A stretch of 55,668 nt of DNA, from contig CACWSO010000013.1 in NCBI GenBank assembly GCA_902763505.1, positions 1-55,668 on the forward strand. The letters run 5' to 3'. Position numbers and translations under genes: made by a program. The notes beneath the pieces were generated by a model. The model searched no databases, had not been told where the DNA came from, and was given only the letters and a program-made list of their open reading frames with translations. Source of the stretch: an uncultured Eubacteriales bacterium (GTDB lineage: Bacteria > Bacillota > Clostridia > Peptostreptococcales > Anaerovoracaceae). How positions within the stretch are numbered: position 1 is the first letter of the stretch; each line of letters begins with the position of its first letter. This document shows, piece after piece, positions 9,019-15,989 of this stretch.

Positions 9019-10524
9019 ATGAATATTAAAGACGCAAAAACGCAGATCAAAAATGCTATGAGAGCGTACTTCACAAAGGATGAACACGGAAACTATGTAA
9101 TTCCGGTCCAGAAGCAGAGACCTGTTTTCCTGATGGGTCCTCCGGGAATCGGCAAGACAGCGATCATGGAACAGATCGCCGCGGAGATGGGAGTCGGCCT
9201 TCTGACTTATTCCATGACGCATCATACCAGACAGTCTGCGCTGGGGCTTCCGTTTATCGAGCACAAAGTATATCAGGGGCAGGAATTCGACATTTCCGAA
9301 TACACGATGAGTGAGATCATCGCCTCTGTATATGAGCTGATGGAGAGCACCGGAACGAAGGAGGGCATACTGTTTCTCGATGAGATCAACTGCGTGTCCG
9401 AGACGCTTACGCCGATTATGCTGCAGTTTCTGCAGTACAAAGTCTTCGGGCGCCATAGTGTGCCGGAGGGATGGATCGTCGTAACAGCGGGCAACCCGCC
9501 TGAATACAACCAGTCGGTAAGAGAATTTGACATCGTCACATGGGACCGCCTGAAGCGGATCGATTGCGAACCGGATTTTGAAGTCTGGAAGGAGTACGCA
9601 ATCGGCGCCGGGGTGCACCCATCCGTTTTGACCTATCTCGAGATCAGACCGGAAGACTTCTACAGCATCGAATCCACCGTCGACGGCAAGACCTTCGTCA
9701 CTGCGAGAGGATGGGACGACCTGTCGCAGATGATTCTGCTGTATGAATATAACGACATCGCAGTAGACGAAAAACTTGTGCGGCAGTATGTGCAGGATCC
9801 GAAGATCGCCAAGCGCTTTTCTGTTTACTACGATTTGTTCAACAAATACAAATCGGACTATCAGGTGGAAGCGATTTTAAAGGGCGAAATCTCCGAAGAT
9901 ATTACAGCGAGAGCAAAGGCAGCAAACTTCGATGAGAGAATCTCTTTCATAGGGCTTTTGTCAGATGCAGTCTCCCGTGAAATGAAGCGGGTCACAGACA
10001 AAGACACGATGATCAAGAATCTTCTGCAGACGCTGAAGGTGTTCCGGAAGAGAGCTTTGGAGGAAGACCCTTCTGAAGTTATGGGAGAGCTGATTGCCGG
10101 CAGGGAATCGGAATTGACAAAAGGCAGGAAGGCAGGATCCCTTTCACAGGACGAGTACGACATCATCACAGATGAAATAGAAGCATTGACGAGGCAGATG
10201 AACCTGATTGCGGGAGAAAAAGACGGGAAGCCTGCCTTTGCAGTTGTCAAAAGAGATTTCGATGGAATCGTCAAATCGTCAAAAGACGATGCACAGAACG
10301 TAAAGCAGGAGCTTTCAAACATGTTCCGGTTCTGCGAGGAAGCTTTTGGCGAGGGACAGGAGTTGTTCCTCGTGACAAACAATCTGACCGTCAGCGACCA
10401 CGGAACGAGATTCCTGTCACGGTACGGATGTGAAGAGTACTTCAGACACAATAAGGACCTGATGCTCTATGATAAGGAAAAAGAAATCGATGCATATCTG
10501 GAAGGATTGGATGAAGAAGATTGA
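9019..10524 (+). CDS. MoxR-type AAA+ ATPase
   Basis: A 501-residue AAA+ ATPase. Walker A is GPPGIGKT (residues 40-47), Walker B ILFLDEIN (Asp121, Glu122), and sensor 1 sits in VVTAGNPPEYN. After the AAA+ core (to about residue 290) comes a long helical C-terminal region of about 200 residues. It follows the VWA-like gene by 26 nt with GGAGAA before the ATG, forming the common MoxR-VWA two-gene module. A chaperone-like role that remodels a partner protein is inferred from the family. Confidence 0.85.
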   Translation: MNIKDAKTQIKNAMRAYFTKDEHGNYVIPVQKQRPVFLMGPPGIGKTAIMEQIAAEMGVGLLTYSMTHHTRQSALGLPFIEHKVYQGQEFDISEYTMSEIIASVYELMESTGTKEGILFLDEINCVSETLTPIMLQFLQYKVFGRHSVPEGWIVVTAGNPPEYNQSVREFDIVTWDRLKRIDCEPDFEVWKEYAIGAGVHPSVLTYLEIRPEDFYSIESTVDGKTFVTARGWDDLSQMILLYEYNDIAVDEKLVRQYVQDPKIAKRFSVYYDLFNKYKSDYQVEAILKGEISEDITARAKAANFDERISFIGLLSDAVSREMKRVTDKDTMIKNLLQTLKVFRKRALEEDPSEVMGELIAGRESELTKGRKAGSLSQDEYDIITDEIEALTRQMNLIAGEKDGKPAFAVVKRDFDGIVKSSKDDAQNVKQELSNMFRFCEEAFGEGQELFLVTNNLTVSDHGTRFLSRYGCEEYFRHNKDLMLYDKEKEIDAYLEGLDEED

Positions 10525-10527
10525 CAA

Positions 10528-10556
10528 TTGCGAACAGTATATGCTGGTGTTAAAAT
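10528..10556 (+). promoter_or_regulatory. Predicted promoter of the radical-SAM gene
   Basis: TTGCGA (10528-10533), 17-nt spacer, TAAAAT (10551-10556), starting 4 nt after the MoxR stop codon. It would give a leader of about 55 nt that contains a tandem repeat. Confidence 0.5.
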
Positions 10557-10590
10557 AGAGTTCGTAATGTTAACGAGGTAAAGTATTTAG

Positions 10591-10616
10591 TAAGTCAGCA
10601 AGTTAAGTCAGCAAGT
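10591..10616 (+). repeat. Two perfect tandem copies of a 13-bp sequence in a leader
   Basis: TAAGTCAGCAAGT occurs twice without a gap (10591-10603, 10604-10616), ending one base before the radical-SAM ATG. There is no Shine-Dalgarno sequence in this stretch, so the repeat occupies the place where the ribosome would bind. Confidence 0.85.
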
Positions 10617-10617
10617 T

Positions 10618-11208
10618 ATGTCAATAGTTTACGATTATTTCGGCGGTTTATATATCAACATCACAAACAGATGCCCCAACGCCTGTGAGTTTTGCATCAG
10701 GAATTTCACGAACGCACTCGGCGACGCGGACAGCCTCGTATTGAAGGAGGATCCGACTGTCGAGGAAGTGAAGAAGGAGCTGGAGAGCTGGGATGTTCGC
10801 GCCTATGACGAAGTGGTCTTCTGCGGATACGGCGAACCGACGGAGCGGCTGCCGGAAGTTTTGGAACTCGCTCGTCACATCAAAGCCAAGTACGGAAGGC
10901 AGATCAGAATCAACACAAATGGGCTTGCAGATTTGATATGGGGCCGTCCGACAGCGCCGGATCTGAAAGGCGTGGTCGACGCCGTTTCAGTGAGCATGAA
11001 TGAAGCAGATGCGCAGAAGTATTACGATCTCTGCCACCCGAAGTTCGGGCTGAAGTCCTACGATGCAGTCATCAAATACATTGAAGATGTGAGAGATTAC
11101 GTTCCTTATGTCGCAGCATCTGTCGTGACATCTGCCATATCGAGCGAGTCCATCAACATATGCCGCGCAAAGGCAGCAGAGCTTGGCGTTGTGTTCAAGC
11201 TCAGATAG
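10618..11208 (+). CDS. Short radical-SAM protein, TatD-associated type
   Basis: A 196-residue radical-SAM protein. The 4Fe-4S motif is Cys19-x3-Cys23-x2-Cys26 in NRCPNACEFC, followed by VVFCGYGEP (SAM-binding GGEP equivalent) and INTNGLADL. The opening MSIVYDYFGGLYINITNRC matches the TatD-linked radical-SAM group (TIGR04038 type), whose members are short and often next to or fused with TatD nucleases. No TatD gene is seen here. The substrate is unknown. The ATG has no ribosome site, and no other in-frame start is available before an upstream stop codon at 10591. Confidence 0.78.
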   Translation: MSIVYDYFGGLYINITNRCPNACEFCIRNFTNALGDADSLVLKEDPTVEEVKKELESWDVRAYDEVVFCGYGEPTERLPEVLELARHIKAKYGRQIRINTNGLADLIWGRPTAPDLKGVVDAVSVSMNEADAQKYYDLCHPKFGLKSYDAVIKYIEDVRDYVPYVAASVVTSAISSESINICRAKAAELGVVFKLR

Positions 11209-11266
11209 AATCTGATTACAGACAATCATCAGATGACAAACATGGTTAAAAACAGGCGAAAGCCTG
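11201..11266 (+). other. Competing hairpins between the radical-SAM gene and iorA
   Basis: ATCTGAT (11210-11216) can pair with ATCAGAT (11228-11234) or, in part, with TCAGAT (11201-11206) before it. A separate CAGGC-GAAA-GCCTG hairpin follows at 11253-11266 and is trailed by a T-poor stretch. This may be a weak terminator or an iorA leader structure; the sequence does not decide. Confidence 0.35.
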
Positions 11267-11305
11267 ATCAAATATTGTTTTCAATAAGGAAGTGAAGGTA
11301 AAAAC

Positions 11306-13189
11306 GTGGAATGGATGACAACAAAGAATGAACCGGGCAAAACTTACCTGATGCAAGGTAATGAAGCAATTGTCCGGGGAGCTCTGGAAGGCGGGGTGCA
11401 TTTCGCATCATCCTATCCGGGCTCACCATCGTCCCAGGTTCTTGGAATGCTGGGACACATCGCAGAAGACCAGGGCTTCCGTGCTGAATGGTCGACGAAT
11501 GAGACCACAGCACTGCAGTCGTGCATGGGCGCGTCCTTTGCGAACGGCAGAGCGATCTGCATCGTCAAGCAGAACGGACTGTTGTTTCATGGTGATACGA
11601 TCCACTGCGGAGCGCTGGGAGGAGTCAAGGGAGGACTGGTAATCATCAGCTCCGATGACCCTGATTCCCATTCAAGTACAAACGAGTTTGACTCAAGACA
11701 CATGGCGGTTTCAGCAAACATCCCGATGCTGGAGCCTGCGAGCGTACAGGAAACAAAGGACATGATTCCGTATGCCTTTGAACTGTCCGAGGAACTGGAA
11801 CAGATGGTGCTGATCAGAGTCACCACTAGAATCTGCCACGGCAGAGGCAGCGTTACCCTCGGCGAGATTCCTGAGAAGAGACCGTTCACCCCGATCGGAC
11901 TCTGGGACAGAATGGTTGGAATCAACTGGCTGCACAGCTTCCTGCTGGAGAAGCTCGAAAGAGCGAGGGAAGCTTTTGAAGTAAGCCCGTTCAATCACTA
12001 CATGGGAAAGGAAGATGCAGACAAGCTGATCATCACTGGCGGCACCGGAATGAAGTACGTTCAGGAAGCGCTGGAGGAATTTGGTCAGGAAGGCGAAGTC
12101 GGCGTACTCAGCCTCGGATGTCTGTGGCCGCTCCCTGAGAAACTGATCCTGAAGCATCTTGCAAAGGCATCAAAGGTCCTCGTTGTAGAAGAAGTCGATC
12201 CGTTCCTTGAGGAACATATTTCGGCCATCGCAGGTAAGGCTAGACTGAACGTGGAAATCAACGGAAGAGCAGACCTGATTCCTCCGATCGGCGAGCTGAA
12301 TCCGGAGGTCGTATTCAAGGCAGTCGGCGAATTCCTGGGTGAAAAGCCGAAGTGCTGCGGCGAAGGATGCCCGGCCATCGAAGGCGTGAATATTCCGGCA
12401 AGAGAGCTTACGTTCTGCGCGGGCTGTCCGCACAGAGCATCCTTCTTCATTCTGAAGCAGGCGCTGAGAATGGAAGGCCATAAGGGCGTCGTTATGGGAG
12501 ACATCGGATGTTATACCATGGCCGGCCAGAGAGCGGGCCAGTACGGTTACCACTTCATGAGCTGCATGGGTTCAGGAATCAGTGCGGCGGAAGGCCTCGG
12601 TCAGCTGACCAACTACGGTTTCGATCAGCCGGTCGTCAGCCTTTGCGGTGACTCTACATTCTTCCATTCCGTCGTACCGGGACTGATCAACGCCAAGATG
12701 AATGAGGCGAATATACTCCATATCGTACTCGACAACTCAGCAACGGCAATGACCGGATTCCAGCCGCACCCTGGTACAGGACAGACCGCGATGGGATACG
12801 AAACCGATAAGGTTTCCATCACAGCGCTCTGTGAATCACTGGGATGCAGAGTCTGGAGAGCGGATCCGTTCGATGTTGAAAATACGAAGAATCTCATCTG
12901 TGAGCTGATTGGAATGAAAGGCCTCAAGGTGCTGATTCTTGAGCAGCCGTGCGCAACGCTCGCAGCGAAGACAAGAGAGAAGAAAAAAGTCTGGGTAGAC
13001 ACTGATATATGCAGAGGCTCAAACTGCGGATGCGACGGATACTGCAGCAGAGTCTGGGGATGCCCGGGCAACATCTGGGACTTTGAGAAAAACTGCGCTG
13101 CAATTGACGAAGTCGTATGCGTAGGATGCGGGGCGTGCGCGAGCATCTGTCCATCCGGCGCGATCAAAGTGGAAGGAGGCGATGAGTAA
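11306..13189 (+). CDS. iorA: Indolepyruvate:ferredoxin oxidoreductase, alpha subunit
   Basis: A 627-residue thiamine-diphosphate enzyme that, with IorB, oxidatively decarboxylates aryl-pyruvates to aryl-acetyl-CoA and reduces ferredoxin. Visible parts: N-terminal pyrimidine-binding region (GNEAIVRGALEGG, SSYPGSPSS, WSTNETTA), the PP-binding region (GDIGCYTMAG, CGDSTFFHS, DNSATAMTG) and a C-terminal two-cluster ferredoxin domain (CRGSNCGCDGYC and CVGCGACASICPSGA). GTG 11306 is used because AAGG lies 8 nt upstream; ATG 11315 is an alternative. Its stop overlaps the iorB start. It indicates fermentation of aromatic amino acids. Confidence 0.93.
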   Translation: MEWMTTKNEPGKTYLMQGNEAIVRGALEGGVHFASSYPGSPSSQVLGMLGHIAEDQGFRAEWSTNETTALQSCMGASFANGRAICIVKQNGLLFHGDTIHCGALGGVKGGLVIISSDDPDSHSSTNEFDSRHMAVSANIPMLEPASVQETKDMIPYAFELSEELEQMVLIRVTTRICHGRGSVTLGEIPEKRPFTPIGLWDRMVGINWLHSFLLEKLERAREAFEVSPFNHYMGKEDADKLIITGGTGMKYVQEALEEFGQEGEVGVLSLGCLWPLPEKLILKHLAKASKVLVVEEVDPFLEEHISAIAGKARLNVEINGRADLIPPIGELNPEVVFKAVGEFLGEKPKCCGEGCPAIEGVNIPARELTFCAGCPHRASFFILKQALRMEGHKGVVMGDIGCYTMAGQRAGQYGYHFMSCMGSGISAAEGLGQLTNYGFDQPVVSLCGDSTFFHSVVPGLINAKMNEANILHIVLDNSATAMTGFQPHPGTGQTAMGYETDKVSITALCESLGCRVWRADPFDVENTKNLICELIGMKGLKVLILEQPCATLAAKTREKKKVWVDTDICRGSNCGCDGYCSRVWGCPGNIWDFEKNCAAIDEVVCVGCGACASICPSGAIKVEGGDE

Positions 13190-13797
13190 TGATGACCAAC
13201 GTAGTTATCTGCGGAATCGGCGGACAGGGAAACATTCTGGCATCAGGCCTCATGGGCTCCGCCCTTGTAGAGATGGGATATAAGGTCGCAGTAGGCGAGA
13301 CCTACGGCGCGTCCCAGAGAGGCGGCTCTGTTATGAGTCACTTGAGAGTATCCGATGATGTAGAAAGAGGCGTACTCATTCCACATGGAAAGGCAGACAT
13401 CGTTGTTGCCTTTGAACCTGTAGAGGCGCTGAGAATTCTGCGTGTGTACGGAAACCCTGACACGAAAGTAATCTACGACACGCGTCCGGCATATCCGCTT
13501 GGCGTTTTGATTGGAGAGGACGAGTATCCTTCCATCGAAGACATCGATGCGGAAATCAAGGCGCGCAGCAGCGAGAGTTACCCGCTTCCGGCAACGGAGA
13601 TGGCAATGGAAGCCGGAAACGCCAAGGTTGCGAACATCCTCATGATGGGCGCGCTGGCGGCTCTTGACGAGATGCCGCTCGGACCGGATGATTTCTTCAA
13701 GGTTCTGGAGCAGAACTTCCACGGCAAGGCGCTCGAACTGAACAAAGAAGTGTTCATGACAGGATACAGAAGGATCAAAGAAGGGGGGAGAAAGTAA
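13189..13797 (+). CDS. iorB: Indolepyruvate:ferredoxin oxidoreductase, beta subunit
   Basis: A 202-residue gamma-type 2-oxoacid:ferredoxin oxidoreductase subunit. The opening VVICGIGGQGNILAS is the hallmark CoA/pyrophosphate-side motif, and GETYGASQRGGSVMSHLR is the next conserved block. It forms the heterodimer with IorA. The start ATG shares a base with the iorA stop (TAATG), with GGAGG 10 nt before; a second ATG follows directly at 13192. Its own stop overlaps the next start in the same way, so four genes are tightly coupled. Confidence 0.93.
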   Translation: MMTNVVICGIGGQGNILASGLMGSALVEMGYKVAVGETYGASQRGGSVMSHLRVSDDVERGVLIPHGKADIVVAFEPVEALRILRVYGNPDTKVIYDTRPAYPLGVLIGEDEYPSIEDIDAEIKARSSESYPLPATEMAMEAGNAKVANILMMGALAALDEMPLGPDDFFKVLEQNFHGKALELNKEVFMTGYRRIKEGGRK

Positions 13798-14063
13798 TGA
13801 CTGAAATCAAGAAACAGAAATGCAGATTCTCCCATCCTCTGCGCAGGACATTTTATGAGACGGAAGTTCCTGTGGACATGACATTCAAGGAAATCGAGGG
13901 AAAACTGATCGAAGAAGGTTTCATAGATGCGAAAGTAGGCGGATACCAGTTCATATTTGAGGATCATATGTGCAAGCTGGCAGCTCCGCTGTCTGATTAC
14001 GTTCCTGAAGGAGAGGAATGTATGGAAATCAGAATCCACGGACTCCTGATTGTTCTGACATAG
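13797..14063 (+). CDS. Small iorAB-operon protein, possible ubiquitin-like (beta-grasp) fold
   Basis: An 88-residue protein not recognised with certainty. The order strand (FYETEVPVDM), helix (TFKEIEGKLIEEGF), strand (YQFIFEDH), then LSDYVPEGEECMEIRIHG resembles EsaB/YukD and other ubiquitin-like folds, where a final segment of the type 'L-x-D-Y-x-x-x-x-G-x' precedes the last strand. It has no C-terminal Gly-Gly. It starts on the iorB stop and is followed closely by an FrhB-like gene. It could be a structural subunit or regulator of the oxidoreductase; this is inference only. Confidence 0.5.
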   Translation: MTEIKKQKCRFSHPLRRTFYETEVPVDMTFKEIEGKLIEEGFIDAKVGGYQFIFEDHMCKLAAPLSDYVPEGEECMEIRIHGLLIVLT

Positions 14064-14073
14064 GAGGTGTGTG

Positions 14074-15108
14074 ATGTACAGTATTTTAGAACTAGAAAGA
14101 AAAGTAGTAGAAACCGGTATCTGCACAAACTGCGGCGCCTGCCAGGGAATGTGCCCGTACTGGAAATCATGTGAAGGACGCACCTTCGTAGATTATGACT
14201 GCGACAGGAAAGAAGGACGCTGCAAGTACTTCTGCCCTAGAATGCCGGCGGATCTCGATGCGCTCCGTGATAGATTCTTCGGAAAAGACGGATGTGAGAT
14301 TATTCCTGAGATCGGACCGTTCAGAGCGCTCTATCTGACCAGGGCGGCAGATCCTGAAATCAGAAAGAATGCGCAGCACGGCGGTACGATGACTGCACTG
14401 GTAGAGTTCGCGCTTCAGGAAGGCTTTATCGATGCGGCAGTTCTGTCGAAGGCAGAAGGAACCCTCGATCCAGTCGGATGTCTCGTAACAGACCCGGCAG
14501 AGGTCAGAGAATGCGGCGGCTCAAGCTTCCAGATTCCTCCGACATTGGCAGTGCTCAATGAGGCTCTTGCAGAGGGTGAATACAAGCAGATCGGCGTTGT
14601 CGGAACACCTTGCAAGGCACTTGCCGTTGCAAAGATGAAGGCGAAACCGTTTGAGGAGAACGACAACAATGCGGATAACATCGGCATGGTATTCGGTCTC
14701 TTCTGTGGATGGGGATTGGACTGGAAGGGCCTCGCTGCTTTGGGCGACGCTGACCACGTTGACATACTTCCGAGCAAGTTCCACCGCATGGATATGGATG
14801 ACCGTCAGGTTGATCTTGACGAAGTTCTTCCTCTCGTGAGAAACGCCTGTAAGTACTGTGATGATATGACGGCCGAGTTTGCGGATCTTTCCGTAGGCGG
14901 CGCAAGAAGCGCAGAAGGCTGGGATGTGGATAAAGGCTGGAATCAGCTTATCGTCCGTTCCGCGAAAGGTCAACAGCTCGTAGACCTGGCCCGCGAGAAG
15001 GGCGTACTCGAATTCAGAGAATTCGGAGATGAAGAAGCAGAAGCTGCAGCGATGAATAAGCTCATGAGAGCGTCTGCTTCAAAGAGAGAAAAAGCGCTCA
15101 AGCTGTAA
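14074..15108 (+). CDS. FrhB/FdhB-type iron-sulfur flavoprotein
   Basis: A 344-residue member of the coenzyme F420 hydrogenase/dehydrogenase beta-subunit family. The N-terminal cluster motif is CTNCGACQGMCPYW, and a second Cys group is CDRKEGRCKYFCPRMP. The middle holds AQHGGTMTALVEFAL and VGTPCKALAVAKMK, and the C-terminal part carries CKYCDDMTAEFADLSVGG. Family members move electrons between ferredoxin-like centres and a flavin, and in organisms without F420 the partner differs. AGGAGG stands 6 nt before ATG 14074; GTG 14071 is too close to it. Last gene of the iorAB operon; a terminator follows. Confidence 0.82.
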   Translation: MYSILELERKVVETGICTNCGACQGMCPYWKSCEGRTFVDYDCDRKEGRCKYFCPRMPADLDALRDRFFGKDGCEIIPEIGPFRALYLTRAADPEIRKNAQHGGTMTALVEFALQEGFIDAAVLSKAEGTLDPVGCLVTDPAEVRECGGSSFQIPPTLAVLNEALAEGEYKQIGVVGTPCKALAVAKMKAKPFEENDNNADNIGMVFGLFCGWGLDWKGLAALGDADHVDILPSKFHRMDMDDRQVDLDEVLPLVRNACKYCDDMTAEFADLSVGGARSAEGWDVDKGWNQLIVRSAKGQQLVDLAREKGVLEFREFGDEEAEAAAMNKLMRASASKREKALKL

Positions 15109-15137
15109 AGGCCTGAACAATATGTGCAAAGGCAACA

Positions 15138-15168
15138 AAAGGGAGCCCGCAGGGGCTTCCTTTTTTTA
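15138..15168 (+). terminator. Intrinsic terminator of the ior operon
   Basis: AAAGGGAGCCC (15138-15148) pairs with GGGCTTCCTTT (15153-15163; one G-T wobble), loop about 4 nt, then more T residues. Confidence 0.82.
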
Positions 15169-15200
15169 GGAAAAAGGTGGAAACGCATGTTTTTTTGGTG

Positions 15201-15206
15201 TATAAT
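15201..15206 (+). promoter_or_regulatory. Predicted -10 box upstream of the membrane-anchored protein pair
   Basis: A perfect TATAAT lies 57 nt before the start at 15263, right after the ior terminator. No convincing -35 is seen at 16-18 nt. Confidence 0.45.
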
Positions 15207-15262
15207 GCTACTAACTATAAATATGTGTATTCGTAGGAAGAAAAATATGGGGGAATCCATAT

Positions 15263-15943
15263 ATGACGATTGTTGGAATAATCGCCATTATTGTGATGGG
15301 CATTCTCTGTATTCTTTGCGTTGTTTGTATTGCGGTCATTTTGGGCAACAGACGTCAGGCCAGAGCGAACAGTGAGGCCATTAGGGATATTGAGAAGAGT
15401 CTCAGCTCATTCGGTGATTCAATAAAAGAGCAGACAGGTCAGCTGATCGAGCACCTTGAGCAGCAGCAGTCGAACGATTTCCAGGAACGACGGTTAGAAC
15501 TGTTGGAAGAGGAAGTCAGACGACTCAGCAGGTTTGATGAAATCGATTTTCCGGACGATGTGGAAGATGTTTTCAATCAACCGGAAGAGCCGGAAGAGAT
15601 AGAAGAACTGGGTGATGACGTTGAACTGGAGGAACTTCTGAGAGAGCTGAACGCACTGGCTTCAGAGGTACAGGAGGAACCGGAAATCCCGCAGCCGGCA
15701 CCACAACCGGTACAGCAGGTAACGCAGCCGACACAGGCACCGGTATTAGAGCCGGTACAACCGGTACAGCCAGTACAGCCGACACCACAGCCGGTACAGA
15801 CGCCGGTGGTAGAACCGGTACAGCCGGTTCAGCAACCGGCCGAGGAAATTCTGGGAGAAGCCAGACACCATCAGGGATACAACATTGGGAGAAGCGGAAG
15901 AAGATACACAGCAGAAGAACTGAATATGCTGATCAGAGAATAG
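15263..15943 (+). CDS. Membrane-anchored protein with acidic and Pro-Gln-Val-rich tail
   Basis: A 226-residue protein with no recognised domain. Residues 3-27 form one strongly hydrophobic helix (IIAIIVMGILCILCVVC), then a basic stop-transfer sequence, a coiled-coil stretch (about 35-85), an acidic region, and a Pro/Gln/Val repeat region (about 145-197: PVQPVQP, QPVQTPVVEPVQP). The last 25 residues are basic and less repetitive (YNIGRSGRRYTAEELNMLIRE). GGGGGA lies 8 nt before the start. It sits in the same strand and probably the same transcript as the next gene, which has a similar mixed architecture. Confidence 0.7.
   Translation: MTIVGIIAIIVMGILCILCVVCIAVILGNRRQARANSEAIRDIEKSLSSFGDSIKEQTGQLIEHLEQQQSNDFQERRLELLEEEVRRLSRFDEIDFPDDVEDVFNQPEEPEEIEELGDDVELEELLRELNALASEVQEEPEIPQPAPQPVQQVTQPTQAPVLEPVQPVQPVQPTPQPVQTPVVEPVQPVQQPAEEILGEARHHQGYNIGRSGRRYTAEELNMLIRE
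15700..15842 (+). repeat. Low-complexity coding repeat, CCGGTACAG-type codons
   Basis: Many copies of CCGGTACAG and close variants encode Pro-Val-Gln. The repetition is seen at the DNA level as well as the protein level, so length is likely to vary between strains. Confidence 0.7.
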
Positions 15944-15989
15944 AACTAAGAACTAGTAACTGAAAAGAAACTAGAGGAGGAAACAACAA

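Noticed and set aside
15124-15375. An 83-codon frame over the promoter of the membrane-anchored protein
   Set aside because: It runs through the ior terminator and overlaps the start of a gene with a good ribosome site in another frame.
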